A stretch of 64,000 bases of DNA from Zantedeschia hybrid cultivar (GCA_030544215.1 JARZZO010000002.1:27899395-27963394); one strand, 5' to 3'. Positions 36,750 to 48,041 are shown, counted from the first letter of the stretch. Numbers and translations are program-made. The notes: generated by a model from the sequence alone, not told the origin.

Positions 36750-38500
36750 GCGTCGGCTAATTCTCCTCATATTGCTTGGGCTGCCTGGATGCGTAACCCA
36801 CTACTTTCCCATACTACATCAATACTGCCCCTAGACCTCTCCTAGAAGCATCAGTGTAAACAACATATCCTCCTGACCTAAATAGAAGAACCAGGACTAG
36901 AGCAGAGGTAAGGTGAGCCTTAAGCTCCAAGAAGCTCCGCTCACACCATGGAATTCTGGTACAAATCGGGAGGCCGGATCGAGACTCGCCGATTTCGATC
37001 CGAATTGGGATCGGATCGGCCGAAATTTGCTGAAATCGGCTGGGATTGGCCGATTCCGATCGGATCAAGACCTGCCGATCCTACTTCAAATCGGTCAATT
37101 CTGCATTCCATGGCTCATACTCATCAAACCAAACAAAATGAATCCCTTTTCGAGTCAGCCTCATAAAGGGAGCCACAATAGTAGGTAAGTCTTGGATGAA
37201 CTGCCTGAAATAACTTACAAATCCTAAGAAGCTTCTGATCTCTAATACTATCCTTTGTCTCTTCCACTGCACCACAACCTCTACCTTGGTCGGATCAACA
37301 ACCACTCCTTCTGAGATGACATGCCCCAAGAAGTACACTTGCTTTAGGAAAAACTCACATTTGTTGAACTTGGCATAGAGTTGGTGTCTCTTTAGAGTCT
37401 GCAAATAGTGTCTCCTTAGAGTCTGCAACACTACTTAGAGATGATTGATGTGCTCCTCTACCGAGGATGAATAAACTACGAACTGATCTAAGTACTCCCT
37501 GAACACTCTGTTCATCATATTCATAAATGTTGTAGGGGCATTACTCAAGCCAAAATCACTAGGAACTCATAATGACCGTAGTGGGTCCTAGAAGCTGTCT
37601 TGCTTACATATGAATCTTTAATCCTCAATTGATAGTAACCAAACCTTAAATCAATCTTAGATAATTTCCTAGCAAACTGTAATTGGTCAAACAAATCATC
37701 AATTATGGGTAGAGGATACTTGTTTTTCACAACCACTTGATTCAACTATCTAATAGTCAATGCACAACCTCAAGGATCCATCCTTTTTCCTAACAAACAG
37801 AACATGTGCATCTCACAGGGAAAAGTTGGATCCGATAACACTAGGATGAATAAACCACGAGCTGATCTAAGTACTCCCTGAACACTCTGTTTATTATATC
37901 CATAAATGTTGTAGGGGAATTATTCAAACTAAAAGGCATACTGGCGAAGCACTACTGAGCAATTCACGTATCACTTGATACGGACGACTTCTGTTTTTCT
38001 GCCGGACCACACCTTACTCCGCTTCTTTGCACTCTCTTTCATAATGACTGTAGCGGTCTTAAAAGCTGTCTTATTGACATTTGAATCTCTGATCGTCAAT
38101 TGATAGTAACCAGACCTCAAGTCAATCTTAGAGAATACCCTAACATACTGCAACTGGTCAAATCAATCATCAATTCTAGACAGAGAGTACTTATTCTTCA
38201 CATTCACTTGATTCAGCTGCCTATAGTGAATGCAGAGCCTCAAGGATCCATCCTTCTTCCTAACAAATAGAACAGGTGCATCCCATAGGGGAAAGCTGGA
38301 TTGGATAAAAATCCTTATCCAGCAGTTCTTGTAGTTGCATCTTCAACTTGATAAACTCAGCAGGAGCCATGCGATATGGTGCCTTAGACAATGGCGTCGT
38401 ACCGGATAGAAGGTTAATAGTAAACTCAATCTCACGTTGAAGGGGAAAACCTGGCAGGTCCTCGAGAAAGACATCAGGGAAATTGTAGACTATAGGCACT
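36750..38500 (-). pseudogene. Gypsy reverse transcriptase / RNase H (broken, partly duplicated)
   Basis: On the minus strand: GFPLQREIEFTINLLSGTTP then YRMAPAEFIKLKMQLQELLD (38440-38310), KIDLRSGYYQLTIRD (38140-38090), KYPLPIIDDLFDQL and KIDLRFGYYQLRIKD (37720-37620), KCEFFLKQVYFLGHVISEGV (37360-37310), FLGFVSYFRQFIQDL, then SFLELKAHLTSALVL and VYTDASRRGLGAVLM. The catalytic region is present in two diverged tandem copies and the frame is broken repeatedly. A family D MITE lies between the polymerase and RNase H parts. Confidence 0.85.
36947..37112. mobile_element. hAT MITE, family D, in gypsy RT/RNase H
   Basis: A 166-bp element starts CATGGAATTCTGG and ends in the reverse complement of CATGGAATGCAGAATT. 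It consists of GATCGG/CCGATC and AAATCGG units. Flanks GCTCACAC and GCTCATAC match at 7 of 8 positions. Ignoring the element and one flank copy, the gypsy reading frame continues without a shift, which confirms both borders. Confidence 0.9.
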
Positions 38501-38571
38501 TTAAATAGACTAAGAACACTCCCGTCACCAAATAGCTACCACTAATGCTAAGAAGACCTCACACCTCCTGA

Positions 38572-40007
38572 TCAACAACCTTTGAGCTCTACGGGCAAAA
38601 ATAAAAGGACCGCAGGAAGAGAGCCTAATACCTTTGAAGTAGAACGTTGGAACCTTGGGGAGGGAGAAACACACTCTTTCCTCTGACAGTCCACCTCAGC
38701 AACATTGGTCTCCAGCCAATTCATGCCTAAGATGACATCAAAATCCTTTATTTGCAACAAGTGAAGTTGCACTAGCATCTGATGACCTTCTATGACTAAG
38801 GGAACATCTTTTAAACAGTAAGAAGTAAGCTCTGATGGAACCTCCATAAGCAACTCACAAGGTAACTCCAAAACAGGAAGATAAAGATCATCTACAAATT
38901 CTTCAGAAATAAAAGAATGTAAAGCACAAGAATCTATCAAAATATGAGCCATAGGAAGTGGACCTTCCACCAGGTTGGAAGCCTAGGCCTCCCTCTTGGT
39001 GAGTGCAAGAACTTGGCCTTGTGTCTTCGGCTTCTTCTGGTCACCTGAAGCCCGCCTTGCCTCATACTTCTAGGGACAATTCTTCACTAAGTGGCCTGAC
39101 TGGCCACAAGCAAAACATCTGCCTCACAAATTGGGATACGGCCTCCCACCATGCTTTCCACCACAGAAACGGCAACCTGAGTCATTGAGTAACCTCATGC
39201 TGCACATTAGCTACTGAATGAGTCTGCTGAATATGTATTTCTCTGCCTATACCACTGCCTCGACGGACGTCTTGAACTTGGTGCCAATAGACGATGATAC
39301 CAATTCAGAAGAAGCAGTCACTGCCTTGCCTTTCCCATAAGTTTGACCCTATCCTTCCTGCATCCGCTCCTTAGCCATCTGTTGATGTTGAGCCTCAACT
39401 GCAGCTGCACATCTCACTCTTGAAGCCAAATCAGTGTAACAATAGGGCGCCGCCAAACTCCTCAAGTCATAACGTAATCCATCCACAAACTTCTCGGTGC
39501 GACATTCCTTATCTTTTGAAATGTAAGGTATAAATCTCCTGGAAGCTACAAACTTCATCTGGTACTCTGACACCAGCATGCGTCCCCACACCAGCTTCAT
39601 AAACTCTCTCCTTTGCCTACCTAACATGCTTTGGAAAATATTGGTTGTTGAACTCCATACAAATTTCCCAAAAAATCTCTCTCAAAGTCTTATCAGCATA
39701 AGACATCCTCTTCAAGGTTACCCACCAGTTATAAGCATCATCTTTTAGCCAGTACGTGTTAAATGGGTTATCCTCATTTGCTACACAATTTAGTGTCAAA
39801 GGCCTTCTCCACCTCCTTAAGCCATTGAATAGCCTCATTTGGGTCGGGCTGACCCATGAAATGTAGTGGCTTTAGCCTTAGGAAGCATTCTACCATGGTC
39901 GATGACCCTCCCCGAGCATTTGAACCCTCACTCGAATTTCGAGACTGATAGTTATATATTGTCTCCATCATGGCTTCCATAAGACGTTCGACATTCTGTC
40001 TACCCAT
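38572..40007 (-). pseudogene. Gypsy gag and aspartic protease (broken)
   Basis: On the minus strand gag starts with MGRQNVERLMEAM at 40007, followed by RLKPLHFMGQPDPNEAIQWL (retrotransposon gag domain), WVTLKRMSYADKTLREIFWE and VSEYQMKFVA. A CCHC-like knuckle region lies near 39050-39180. The protease reads AHILIDSCALHSFISEEFVD (38950-38890; DSG changed to DSC) and DFDVILGMNWLE. Frame changes separate the parts. Confidence 0.82.
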
Positions 40008-40039
40008 GTCTAAACTGCTAGTATCATCACCGCCTCACG

Positions 40040-40638
40040 GATCTACGATGCTCTCCTCTTAGGATCCATTCTACACCTTTCACACATGAAGATCAAGAAA
40101 TGGTGGTGGTGGTGGAAGATAGACAATGTGTCGGCCACTGCAAGGGAGGAGAGGGAAGATAGGTGGTGGTGGTGGAAGATAGACAATGTGTCAGGCCACT
40201 GCAAGGGAGGAGAGGGAAGATAGGTGGTGGTGGTGGAAGGTGGTGAGAGGGAGAGAGGTTTAAAAGGAAGGAGGATGGGGGAGGAAGAAGAAGAGAGGTG
40301 AAGGAGGAGTTGGAGGAGGAAGAAGATAGAGAAGAGAGGTGGAAATGGTGAGGAAATGAGGGAGAGAGGGAGGAGGAGGGGAGAAAACCATGGCCAGCCC
40401 CTCTCCTTGGCGCCTCTGCTGTGCGGTGGCACGTCCAGCCCAGAAGACGCAAGTTAGAAGGCCTAGTGTGGTAGAGCCACGCTGCACACATGCATGCACC
40501 CTGAATCGCGTCTGTGCAGACTGATGCCCATCACTGGTACACGTCAGGTCGGGCATCAGATCCGAACTGCCTGCCCCAAAAGACCCACTAAGGCACAACC
40601 GAAACTCGATAACTGGATCCGAAATCCGGAGTATTATA
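40040..40638 (-). repeat. Gypsy 5' LTR, truncated
   Basis: Its outer end is the reverse complement of TATAATACTCCGGATTTCGG. It matches the 3' LTR over about 490-540 bp, then enters a (GGT)n-rich tract with a local duplication of a roughly 65-bp unit (40100-40230) and passes directly into the gag leader. The inner LTR end and primer site are missing. Overlapping frames in the CT/GT-rich part are not genes. Confidence 0.75.
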
Positions 40639-40639
40639 G

Positions 40640-41113
40640 TCTCTTTGAGGAAATGTTGATCATATATTTCTTCATTCTAGAGTTATTGACATGATATGGA
40701 GATTGCTCTTCAAAACTATGGAGGTCTGTTGGACCAGATTCACTGATATTTTACACATTTTTGTTGTCTTGGGAGAAGATTAACCCATACGGAGGAACAT
40801 ACTGGGAATCTGTGTTTACCTGCAATGCTTTCGACAGTATGGAAGGAAAGAAACAACAGAATTTTCAGAGACTCTTTTCGGGATCCTTCTTCTATTATCA
40901 AGAATTGCACATTTTTTGTGCAGGAGTTGTTTTTTGCCTTCTCGGGGGTCAAGATTCAGAGTTCAATGATCTTAGACAGAATGTATAATTGGCAAAAATT
41001 CTTATTGTAATTGGGCTTGGGGCCCTGGGTTGGTGATTTCTATCATCTTGATAGTCTTGCTTGTGTAATCTTTTTTTTTGCATTTCTTTCGTGTACCTCT
41101 TTTTTATCAATGA
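40640..41113 (+). pseudogene. L1-type LINE, 3' part of the split copy
   Basis: The sequence continues the zf-RVT region broken at 25801: NVDHIFLHSRVIDMIWRLLF, then a degenerate stretch with TVWKERNNRIFRDSFRDPSS (+ frame at 40826-40890) and the usual C-terminal pattern, followed by a T-rich 3' untranslated tail with ATCAATGAATTGTCA near 41105. It is on the same strand and in frame with the first part. Confidence 0.82.
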
Positions 41114-43227
41114 ATTGTCATGAGATGTATATGAGAATGAATAAGCCCATCTACTCTTGTTTGGAATGATTTAATGGATAAATATTGTAAAGTTGTACTT
41201 AATATCATTATGTCAATGTACTCAAAAGTATTCATTTTTTACTTTAGTTTCTCCAATATTTTGGTTAGAATGGATTCTCCGCTCCACTTATTCTAGTGCA
41301 CTGGAAATGATTTTGTCAAATATACATGTGAAGTGGATGAAATTATCAATAGATAAGTTAGTATTCTTAGTATGAATCATGCCTCTACAGATTATAGATG
41401 TGATTTCAGTAATCGTCCTATATAGGTTTGATCTTAAGAATTTTTCTGAAGAAACTGTGGGCAAGTTAGCATCTATATGCCCGGTGTGAGGTTGAGGTGT
41501 TAGCAATAAATGGGTCAGGAGCAGGGCAAATTTATCAGTGCTGTTTTGGGGGAGGCTGAAAAAATGAATCTCGGTAGTGCAGAGTGCCTTCCTTGATGGA
41601 TTTGAGTTGATTGAAGAAAAGGATTTTTTGACACTGAAAAAAAAACCATAGCAGGTAATTGTGGAGCCACAATCAAGGTTGGTTCGTGTATGTAAAAAAA
41701 CCATTGTTTATTGCGGGGTTTTGTTTGATGACATAGTTTTGAGGCCTTATGGTGTTCTTTCCATGGCTAGCTTTGAGGCCATACGGTGTTCTTTCCATGG
41801 TGTGGTGAGATGGCTTTATCTGGTTTCTTTTCCTTATCCTCTTGGTTTACACTGTGCACTCATAAACTTTCATTTAGTTATGACATAATATTGAGCATGG
41901 ATTCAAGGACCAGAGCAACCAGTTGAACTAGATTTTACCAACTGGAATCGGTCCAGTTATAACATGGTGGAATCAGCAAGGACCAGCTCATTGAAACCCA
42001 GGGCAGACCTGTAGCCAGAACTGGCCGGAACCAGTCTGACCCTGAATCTAATCTTTAGTTCCTTGCTTTTGAATAGTCCAGGACTTGGTTTAGTTATCAA
42101 TCACTCCTACACTTTTTGAGAACATCTGCAATATCCCAAATCTTAGGAAAAGACACATCACCCCCCCCCCCCCACCAAACACTTACTGTCACCCCTTGTA
42201 CAAAGGACACCAAATAGGTGTGTCAATTACTTCAACAAAACAAAAAGGAGGAATTTCCTAGGATCCTATTACAAAAGGCATCAGCCCACACTCTCACTTT
42301 TACACAAACGAACCTCACAACACATTCCGGAATGAGAGCTTCATTTATGAAAGTCCTCCTGTTCCTATTAAATATCAAAAAATGTGTAGATTTAGAATGG
42401 CACTTTCTTATTTGTTTGAAGTTTTTGTTTATATTGGTTTTGGATCTTCTATATTATTGTTAGGATTAATCTACCCATTGCTGAAATAGAATCTTTGAAG
42501 TCATTGTGCGAATCTGATTATTTGTAACTAGGGTTCATGCTCAAAGATTGCCTAGGATGCCATTGAATGGCATACAGACTATATGCTTTGCTGCTGACAT
42601 TTGGAGTTGATTCTTGACTTTGGAACTCTTGTTTGGATTGGTAAAACATTGGGTTAAACTGGATAGTGGTGTAGAAGTTTATTATGAGGCCATGGAGAGT
42701 AGAAGGATAATTAGATAGGAGAATATTCATTCTGTGGAACTATACATAATGCGATGGCTTTGAGATATGGAGACGGTTTTGGCAGACATTTTTTATCAAC
42801 TTGCTGGCTTCAATAAAATGATCAATGTGCTTGTAAGAATGCTATACATCCTTGTAGTCTCCAAAGGCTGAAGTGGTGGAACACTAATTATTTGTATGCT
42901 TCCTGTCGACATATTGCCAAAGAATTGCTCATTTTCACATTGCTGGTGCCTGCATCTATAACTAAGTTCCACAAAGGCATAAACTATGACATGTCATGTA
43001 CCTTCACTTAGTTTTTATGTTAGTGTTCCTCCCATATACCTTCACCTTGATTTTTTTTATCTTAGTGTTCCGCCTCTTGCATACTCGTGTCTTTGCAGAA
43101 GGTAGTCATGTTAAAATGATTTTGTAACTTTGTACTCATGCTGTCCTCTTTTGTACTCCTTTACTGGTTAGATCTCCTGTCATATTTCATGTCTCGTATT
43201 CTATGCCTCACTATCTCTTATTTGTAG
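41114..43227. other. End of the 27.6-kb VPS13 intron, mostly unassigned
   Basis: AT-rich intron. An imperfect tandem repeat of TTTGAGGCCTTATGGTGTTC-type units is at about 41739-41800. A stretch at 41925-42050 has GAACCAG/CTGGTTC-like motifs resembling family E subterminal repeats but without clear ends. A C tract is at 42161-42173. The last 50 bases are a normal acceptor region for the exon at 43228. Confidence 0.5.
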
Positions 43228-43866
43228 GCAAATGGAGCCTGGCTTCTTTACAAATCTAATTCAGTTGGTCAAGGTTTCCTTTCTGCAACACTCAAGCATT
43301 TTACTGTAGTTGACGATCGAGAAGGCACCAAGCAAGAATTTAGGCTTGCAATTGGAGAACATGAGAATCTTCATTATGATGTGGAAGTTAACCATAAAAG
43401 TCATTTGATTGAACAGAAAACAATGGAGGAACCTGATTTTCAATCAGTTCCTACAATGCTTATTCTTGATGTGAAGTTCAAACAGACATCAACAACCATA
43501 TCTTTGTGTGTTCAGAGGCCACATTTACTTGTTGCCCTTGATTTTCTTTTGGCAATTGTGGAGTTCTTTGTTCCAACGGTCCGGAGCATCCTGTCAGATA
43601 AGAGAGATGATGATCCCCTTCACATATATGATGCAATAACTCTTGATCAACCAATGTATAGCCAACCTTCCTCAGAGTTTTCACTCTCTCCAAAGAGGCC
43701 GTTGATTGTTGACAGTGAAAGATTCGATCATTTCATATATGATGGAAAGGGTGGCAATCTTTGTTTACAAGACGGGCATGGAGTTAGACTCTCTAACTAT
43801 AGCACTGAGGCCATTATATTTGTTGGAAATGGGAAAACATTGCAGTTTAGGAATCTATATATAAAG
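43228..43866 (+). CDS. VPS13: VPS13-like exon 3 of window
   Basis: This is the longest exon here: 213 codons, phase 0-0, after TTTGTAG and before GTATTT. It starts ANGAWLLYKSNSVGQGFLSATLKHF and carries a typical VPS13 stretch: a hydrophobic segment (LLVALDFLLAIVEFFVPTVRS), an acidic linker, and SERFDHFIYDGKGG..LCLQDGHG. It ends RNLYIK and is separated by only a 67-bp intron from the next exon. The tiny intron contrasts with the 27.6-kb intron before it. Confidence 0.93.
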
Positions 43867-43933
43867 GTATTTTTCACTGACTGAATATCTAATGCATTTG
43901 GGCTCATTCTAAAAAATTTCTCCTTTTCTGCAG

Positions 43934-44131
43934 AATGGTGAGTTCTTGGATTCCTGCATCTATTTAGGAACTAATAGTAGCTATTCCACTTCAGAAGATG
44001 ATAATGTCTTTTTGGGGAGAGAGACAGAGGATGTTTCTCAGGAGAATCTACAGGAAAGGACAACAAAAACAGATGATCCAAAAGTTCTAGTCAACGGGTC
44101 CTCTGAGACAGAATATGTTATTGAGTTGCAG
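43934..44131 (+). CDS. VPS13: VPS13-like exon 4 of window
   Basis: This exon has 66 codons, phase 0-0, after CTGCAG and before GTAAAG. It begins NGEFLDSCIYLGTNSSYS and continues into a low-conservation acidic stretch before ending EYVIELQ. The segment is probably a loop. It joins AIGPELTFYSTS at 47304 across a 3.2-kb intron that holds three hAT-derived elements. Confidence 0.9.
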
Positions 44132-44637
44132 GTAAAGTGTAACCAGTCCTAGTTTTGCTTCTATGCAATTTGTCATTTTAGTTGTTATGTTCAAAAGTTA
44201 TGCATTGAAACCATGTTCACCTGTGCTCTGCATCTCACAAGTCATCCTACTTTTATTTTGGAAATTGTTAGACAGTTTAGTTTGGCAGTAGATTTTTTGT
44301 GGTTTGCTGGGTTTCCATGCCTAAAATCACAGTTCATATTTCACCAAGCAATGCAACATAAGCATGATTTTCCAACTTGGACCTTAGTAGCAGGATTCCC
44401 TCACATTGCCATTGCTCCCGCTACCAAAAGTGTTCCCATTCCCGGTTTTCACTCCTACTCCCAACAGAAATTTGAATTAAACTAGACGACCGCCCCCCTC
44501 CCATCTCATTCTCATTACCGCTCCCATGATTGTTACCTGCAATTATAACTCAGACTGACTTGTGCCGACTTATACGACTCAACTTGTATCTAGACGAGTC
44601 CAATCCATAGATACCCATTTACTTGTCAAGTCACATT

Positions 44638-44843
44638 AAGGATGGCAATCTCGGTATCGGTACCAGTGGGTACCGATACCAATACGTATCGGTATCGGCC
44701 GTATTGGCCGGTACCGGTTAATAAAAAATTAATAAAATAGTTTATTATTTTTTAACTACAAAGACCGGTATCGGCCGATGTGGGAGGTATCAGTACCGGT
44801 CCCAGCCGATACATATCGGTATCGGCTGATATTGCTAACCATG
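44638..44843. mobile_element. hAT MITE, family C, perfect target duplication
   Basis: A 206-bp element starts AAGGATGGCAATC and ends in the reverse complement of CATGGTTAGCAATATCAG. Arms contain GGTATCGG/CCGATACC repeats and the centre is A/T-rich, as in the copy at 296-510. The duplication GTCACATT is perfect (44630-44637, 44844-44851). A degraded family B-like patch lies just before it (44550-44610). Confidence 0.92.
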
Positions 44844-44864
44844 GTCACATTTGATCGATGGCAG

Positions 44865-45330
44865 TACGGGAATGGGTACCGGCAACATTGGGTACCAATA
44901 CCGATACATAACTAGTGCTGGTATTGGCCGTATCGGCCTATACAGTTTTAAAAAATCAAAAATATTTGGAAAAATCATAAATAATTGATAAAACTAATTA
45001 GACATGTTTTAAGGGTGAAAAAAAAGTTGAATAACTGAAAGAGGTATAATTACTCTATGGTTCAGGCTTTAAAAAGCATGCACAATGCATATTAAATTAT
45101 TATTTTCTCCATGTTAAACATGGAAATGATATACCAGTATAATAATTATTAATAAATAACAACTCCAACAAAACATGATGATCGTTACCTATAAGAGATA
45201 GAAGTGAGTACACTAATATGGACAATAGGATGAAGAATCTTATGATGCATTCTCTGGTTGCTTTTGCTGAATCCATAAGAAGGTTGCAGGTATTCCCTTC
45301 CTCAGAGGCGAGAGCTGCATGCTACAGTGA
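44865..45330. mobile_element. Truncated hAT end, family C
   Basis: It starts with a GATGGCAGTACGGG terminus and CCGATACC-type repeats, then continues with sequence homologous to 50815-51120 of the larger family C element, including TTACCTATAAGAGATAGAAG and the codons for the transposase tail. It then jumps to a piece resembling the GC-rich 5' leader at about 53150. The right end is not found. Confidence 0.65.
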
Positions 45331-45476
45331 CGGCAAGAGGCGGCAGCAGCAAGCTCCCCTTGCCCCCTTCCTACTCTTAACCTCTTACAGATCTGAATTT
45401 GTGAGACATGAGTGAAAGTTCACGTGGTACCAGCTGGTACCACCCAATCTCTTTTGGTAATCTGTGAGAGGTGAGC

Positions 45477-46870
45477 GAAAGGTTTGCCGACTCATGGATC
45501 CAGATCAGATCGGGTTCAGCCAGATACGAGTTGGATCCGGTCCGACTTGGCCGAGGTCCAACTCACACGATTCGCGCCGATTCGGGCCGATTTAGGCCGG
45601 TTCAGGCCAAATTTTTTTTTTTTAATAAATCTCTCATTTGTTTGAATAAATATATATAATTTTAAACGTCCCACTTCTCATCCATCATTATCCTAAATGA
45701 TTATAAGGTACATTTTAGAGGAAACCTGCAATTTAATGGTATTTAAATTTGTAAAAAATTTAGTCTAACAAGCTCATTGAGAGGAATTTAGTCTAAGATC
45801 TCAATTTGCAAAAGAAAGTGGTACACCACATCTTGTAGAAACGTCAAATGTCATTTTCCAAAACAAAGTAGTATAACTCATATTATAGAAGTTATTATCT
45901 TCTATGTTTTATTAATTTTTATAATTTATTAAAGTATTAAATAAATAAATAAATAATATGCACACAAAAAATTGATAGAACATAAATTTAGGCATGCACC
46001 AATTTTCTGTACAGAATATCATATCATTTTTAATATTTTTAGGAATAATTAAAATTAGAAATAAATTGTAAATTTTTTTATGTTGACTACAAATTATATT
46101 AGCATTTAACCTCTTTACCACAGTGTATAATTGTTTAATGAGTTTTTAGATTATTAAATTAAACATAAGCATTACACTAACTCAAGTTGCTTCACATTTG
46201 AGGTACAAGTTAATGAAAATTATGAAAAGACATAGATCTAAAGTTCTCATGCCTACGTTGTTATTTTTGAACAATTTACTTCATATTTTATATTTTTGTA
46301 TTTATTAAATTTATGGGAAATATGTATAATAATAAAATATTTGACATGCTTCGATTTGAATCAAGATTTCATAAAATTAAGTGGAAATAATAGATCTATG
46401 CCTATCGTCACATCCATGTTCATTTAATTCTTTTTATAATTTTATTTGTCTTTTTTGGTATTTTTTAGATTTCTTCCCCAAAAGCTATAAATCATCCCCA
46501 AATTTGATCAAATCTAAGTTTTTACATGCTTAAAGGATATACAAGTGGTTGATCAAGCTGTCATTCACGTTATAATAACATGAGGAATATTGAAGAACAA
46601 CCAAAGAAGATGAAAGATCTTTAGGGTTCATGTAGAAAGGGGGAAGGTCCCTTGCTTCCAAGCCTTCAAACCGAATGGAAATGCTTGGAAACCCCTTCTC
46701 CTTCAACACAATCACCTCCTACACCTTGGATCCACCAAAACACTCAAGGAAAAAAGAGAAAGAAGAAGGGGGGAAGGGTCCGAAGAGGGGGAAAGGCTCT
46801 GGCTGCTGCGTTCTGTCCGAACGGGAGCCCAGCAGACAAAAAGGTTAGGTTTTCACCTTATGAGCAGAAA
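45477..46870. mobile_element. Internally deleted hAT, family B
   Basis: The left end (AAAGGTTTGCCGACTC, then GATCCAGATCAGATCGGGT) matches 17372-17410. The rest matches the two flanks of the transposase in the 17372-23477 element: an AT-rich segment up to about 46,230, then the leader region equivalent to 22,540-23,200. The transposase is missing. It also lacks the RTE-tail and MITE insertions found in that element, so these arrived later there. The right subterminal array is absent. Confidence 0.7.
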
Positions 46871-47303
46871 CCATGTAGGGCTAGGAATTAGTTTGATGTG
46901 CCTATTTCATAAGAACCCAAGTTTAGAGGAACTATGGCTGGTAGAGAAATTTTTCTCTTTTTCATTTTCCTGTTCAGCTGCTCAGCATGTCTTTTCCCCT
47001 TCAATATTTCCTGATCAACATCAAGATTTTTAGCCAGAATGATGTATTTTTATTGCAGCATGTAGTCTCAACTCTCAACAATTTCCTTTTAGCAGTTGAT
47101 ATTGTTGAAATTGTTTCTGCAAAGTGAAACAGCAAAGGTTTTCTTGAAAATTTTCTTTTGTCAGTGAAATGAATAATTGGTATCATGAGTGTATGAGATG
47201 GTATCTTTTAATTAATGAAGTACCTGATATATTCTCCTTTTTTATGACTATTTTTTACCTTCTTCTTAAGGACAGCAGTTTAACATGACAAACTTGTTTT
47301 CAG

Positions 47304-47407
47304 GCTATTGGTCCAGAACTTACATTTTACAGCACATCAAGGGATGTGAGCAATTCCTTAATAATGTCAACAAAGCTTCTGCACGCACAATTTGACATGT
47401 TATGCAG
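47304..47407 (+). CDS. VPS13: VPS13-like exon 5 of window
   Basis: This exon has 34 codons plus two bases (split codon AG|G), after TTTTCAG and before GTCCTT. It reads AIGPELTFYSTSRDVSNSL to HAQFDMLC. The split arginine codon is completed by the exon at 54033, giving R-LVMK, a junction that fits the family. A 75-nt exon-like piece at 47614-47688 could be spliced between the two without changing frame. Confidence 0.88.
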
Positions 47408-47613
47408 GTCCTTTCCTCGCTGTTGTTCTACGTGTTATGACTAGATTCTCCTTAGTTGCTGTATTTTGAGTTTGCCCCCTGTTTATTTGGTATATGTATG
47501 AAGGAGGAGTACCTTTTCTGTTTATTCCTCTTGAATCATTGCTGTATCATGTTTTTGTATATCATATTATGAATGGATTTAAATAAATGATCATAAGATA
47601 AAAATATTTGCAG

Positions 47614-47688
47614 AGATAGTCACAGGATACGGCATGTTGGCATGTTGGAGGTCTGGAAACACATAGGCATTGGGCTCATGCCTGTGTG
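47614..47688 (+). CDS. Candidate cassette exon of the VPS13-like gene (uncertain)
   Basis: A 75-nt stretch is bounded by TTTGCAG and by GTGAGC and has no stop in the frame set by the preceding exon. Entry phase (AG|A) and exit phase (TG|G) both match the neighbours, so inclusion would add 25 codons ending in a W-K-H and P-V-W containing segment. I do not recognise this sequence in plant VPS13 proteins, where the flanking exons appear to join directly. It could be an optional exon, a new exon in this lineage, or chance. RNA reads would decide. Confidence 0.25.
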
Positions 47689-48041
47689 GTGAGCACTTTT
47701 CAATTTTATGAAGTCGTAATGGCAAGAAAGACTGAAAGTCAACATCAACACTCGGTCAGTATTGGCAATACCGACATTAAGTTGGCAGTAACATTACCAA
47801 TTTATGTTGAGTATGAAGTATGAACAGTAAAAGAAAAGGAAAAAAAAAAAAGCCCTAAACCTCCAACTCACCTGTACACCACTCAGTTAAAAAAAGAACT
47901 ATGTGGTGGTGAAACTGACATTAAATCAGTGATGTCAACACCGAATTAGGTGTTGGCGTAGTTGGTTTTGTTGTCGCAAATATTTTCAAAAACCATTGCA
48001 AAAGAGCAAGGAGCATAGTGTGTGCTTGGAGCACAGCCACC

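Larger units (their letters stand above)
25802..40638 (-). mobile_element. Ty3/gypsy LTR retrotransposon inserted in the LINE, with nested insertions
   Basis: On the minus strand the order is 5' LTR remnant (about 40040-40638), gag, protease, reverse transcriptase, RNase H, integrase, purine tract (32288-32276) and 3' LTR (32275-25802). The outer ends are TATAACGACCC and, at the right, the reverse complement of TATAATACTCCGG, as if both terminal TG/CA dinucleotides had mutated. The LINE frame resumes across 25801/40640. The element holds a hAT (26803-30909), MITEs (33277-33943, 36947-37112) and other LTR pieces (34790-36745). Confidence 0.85.
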
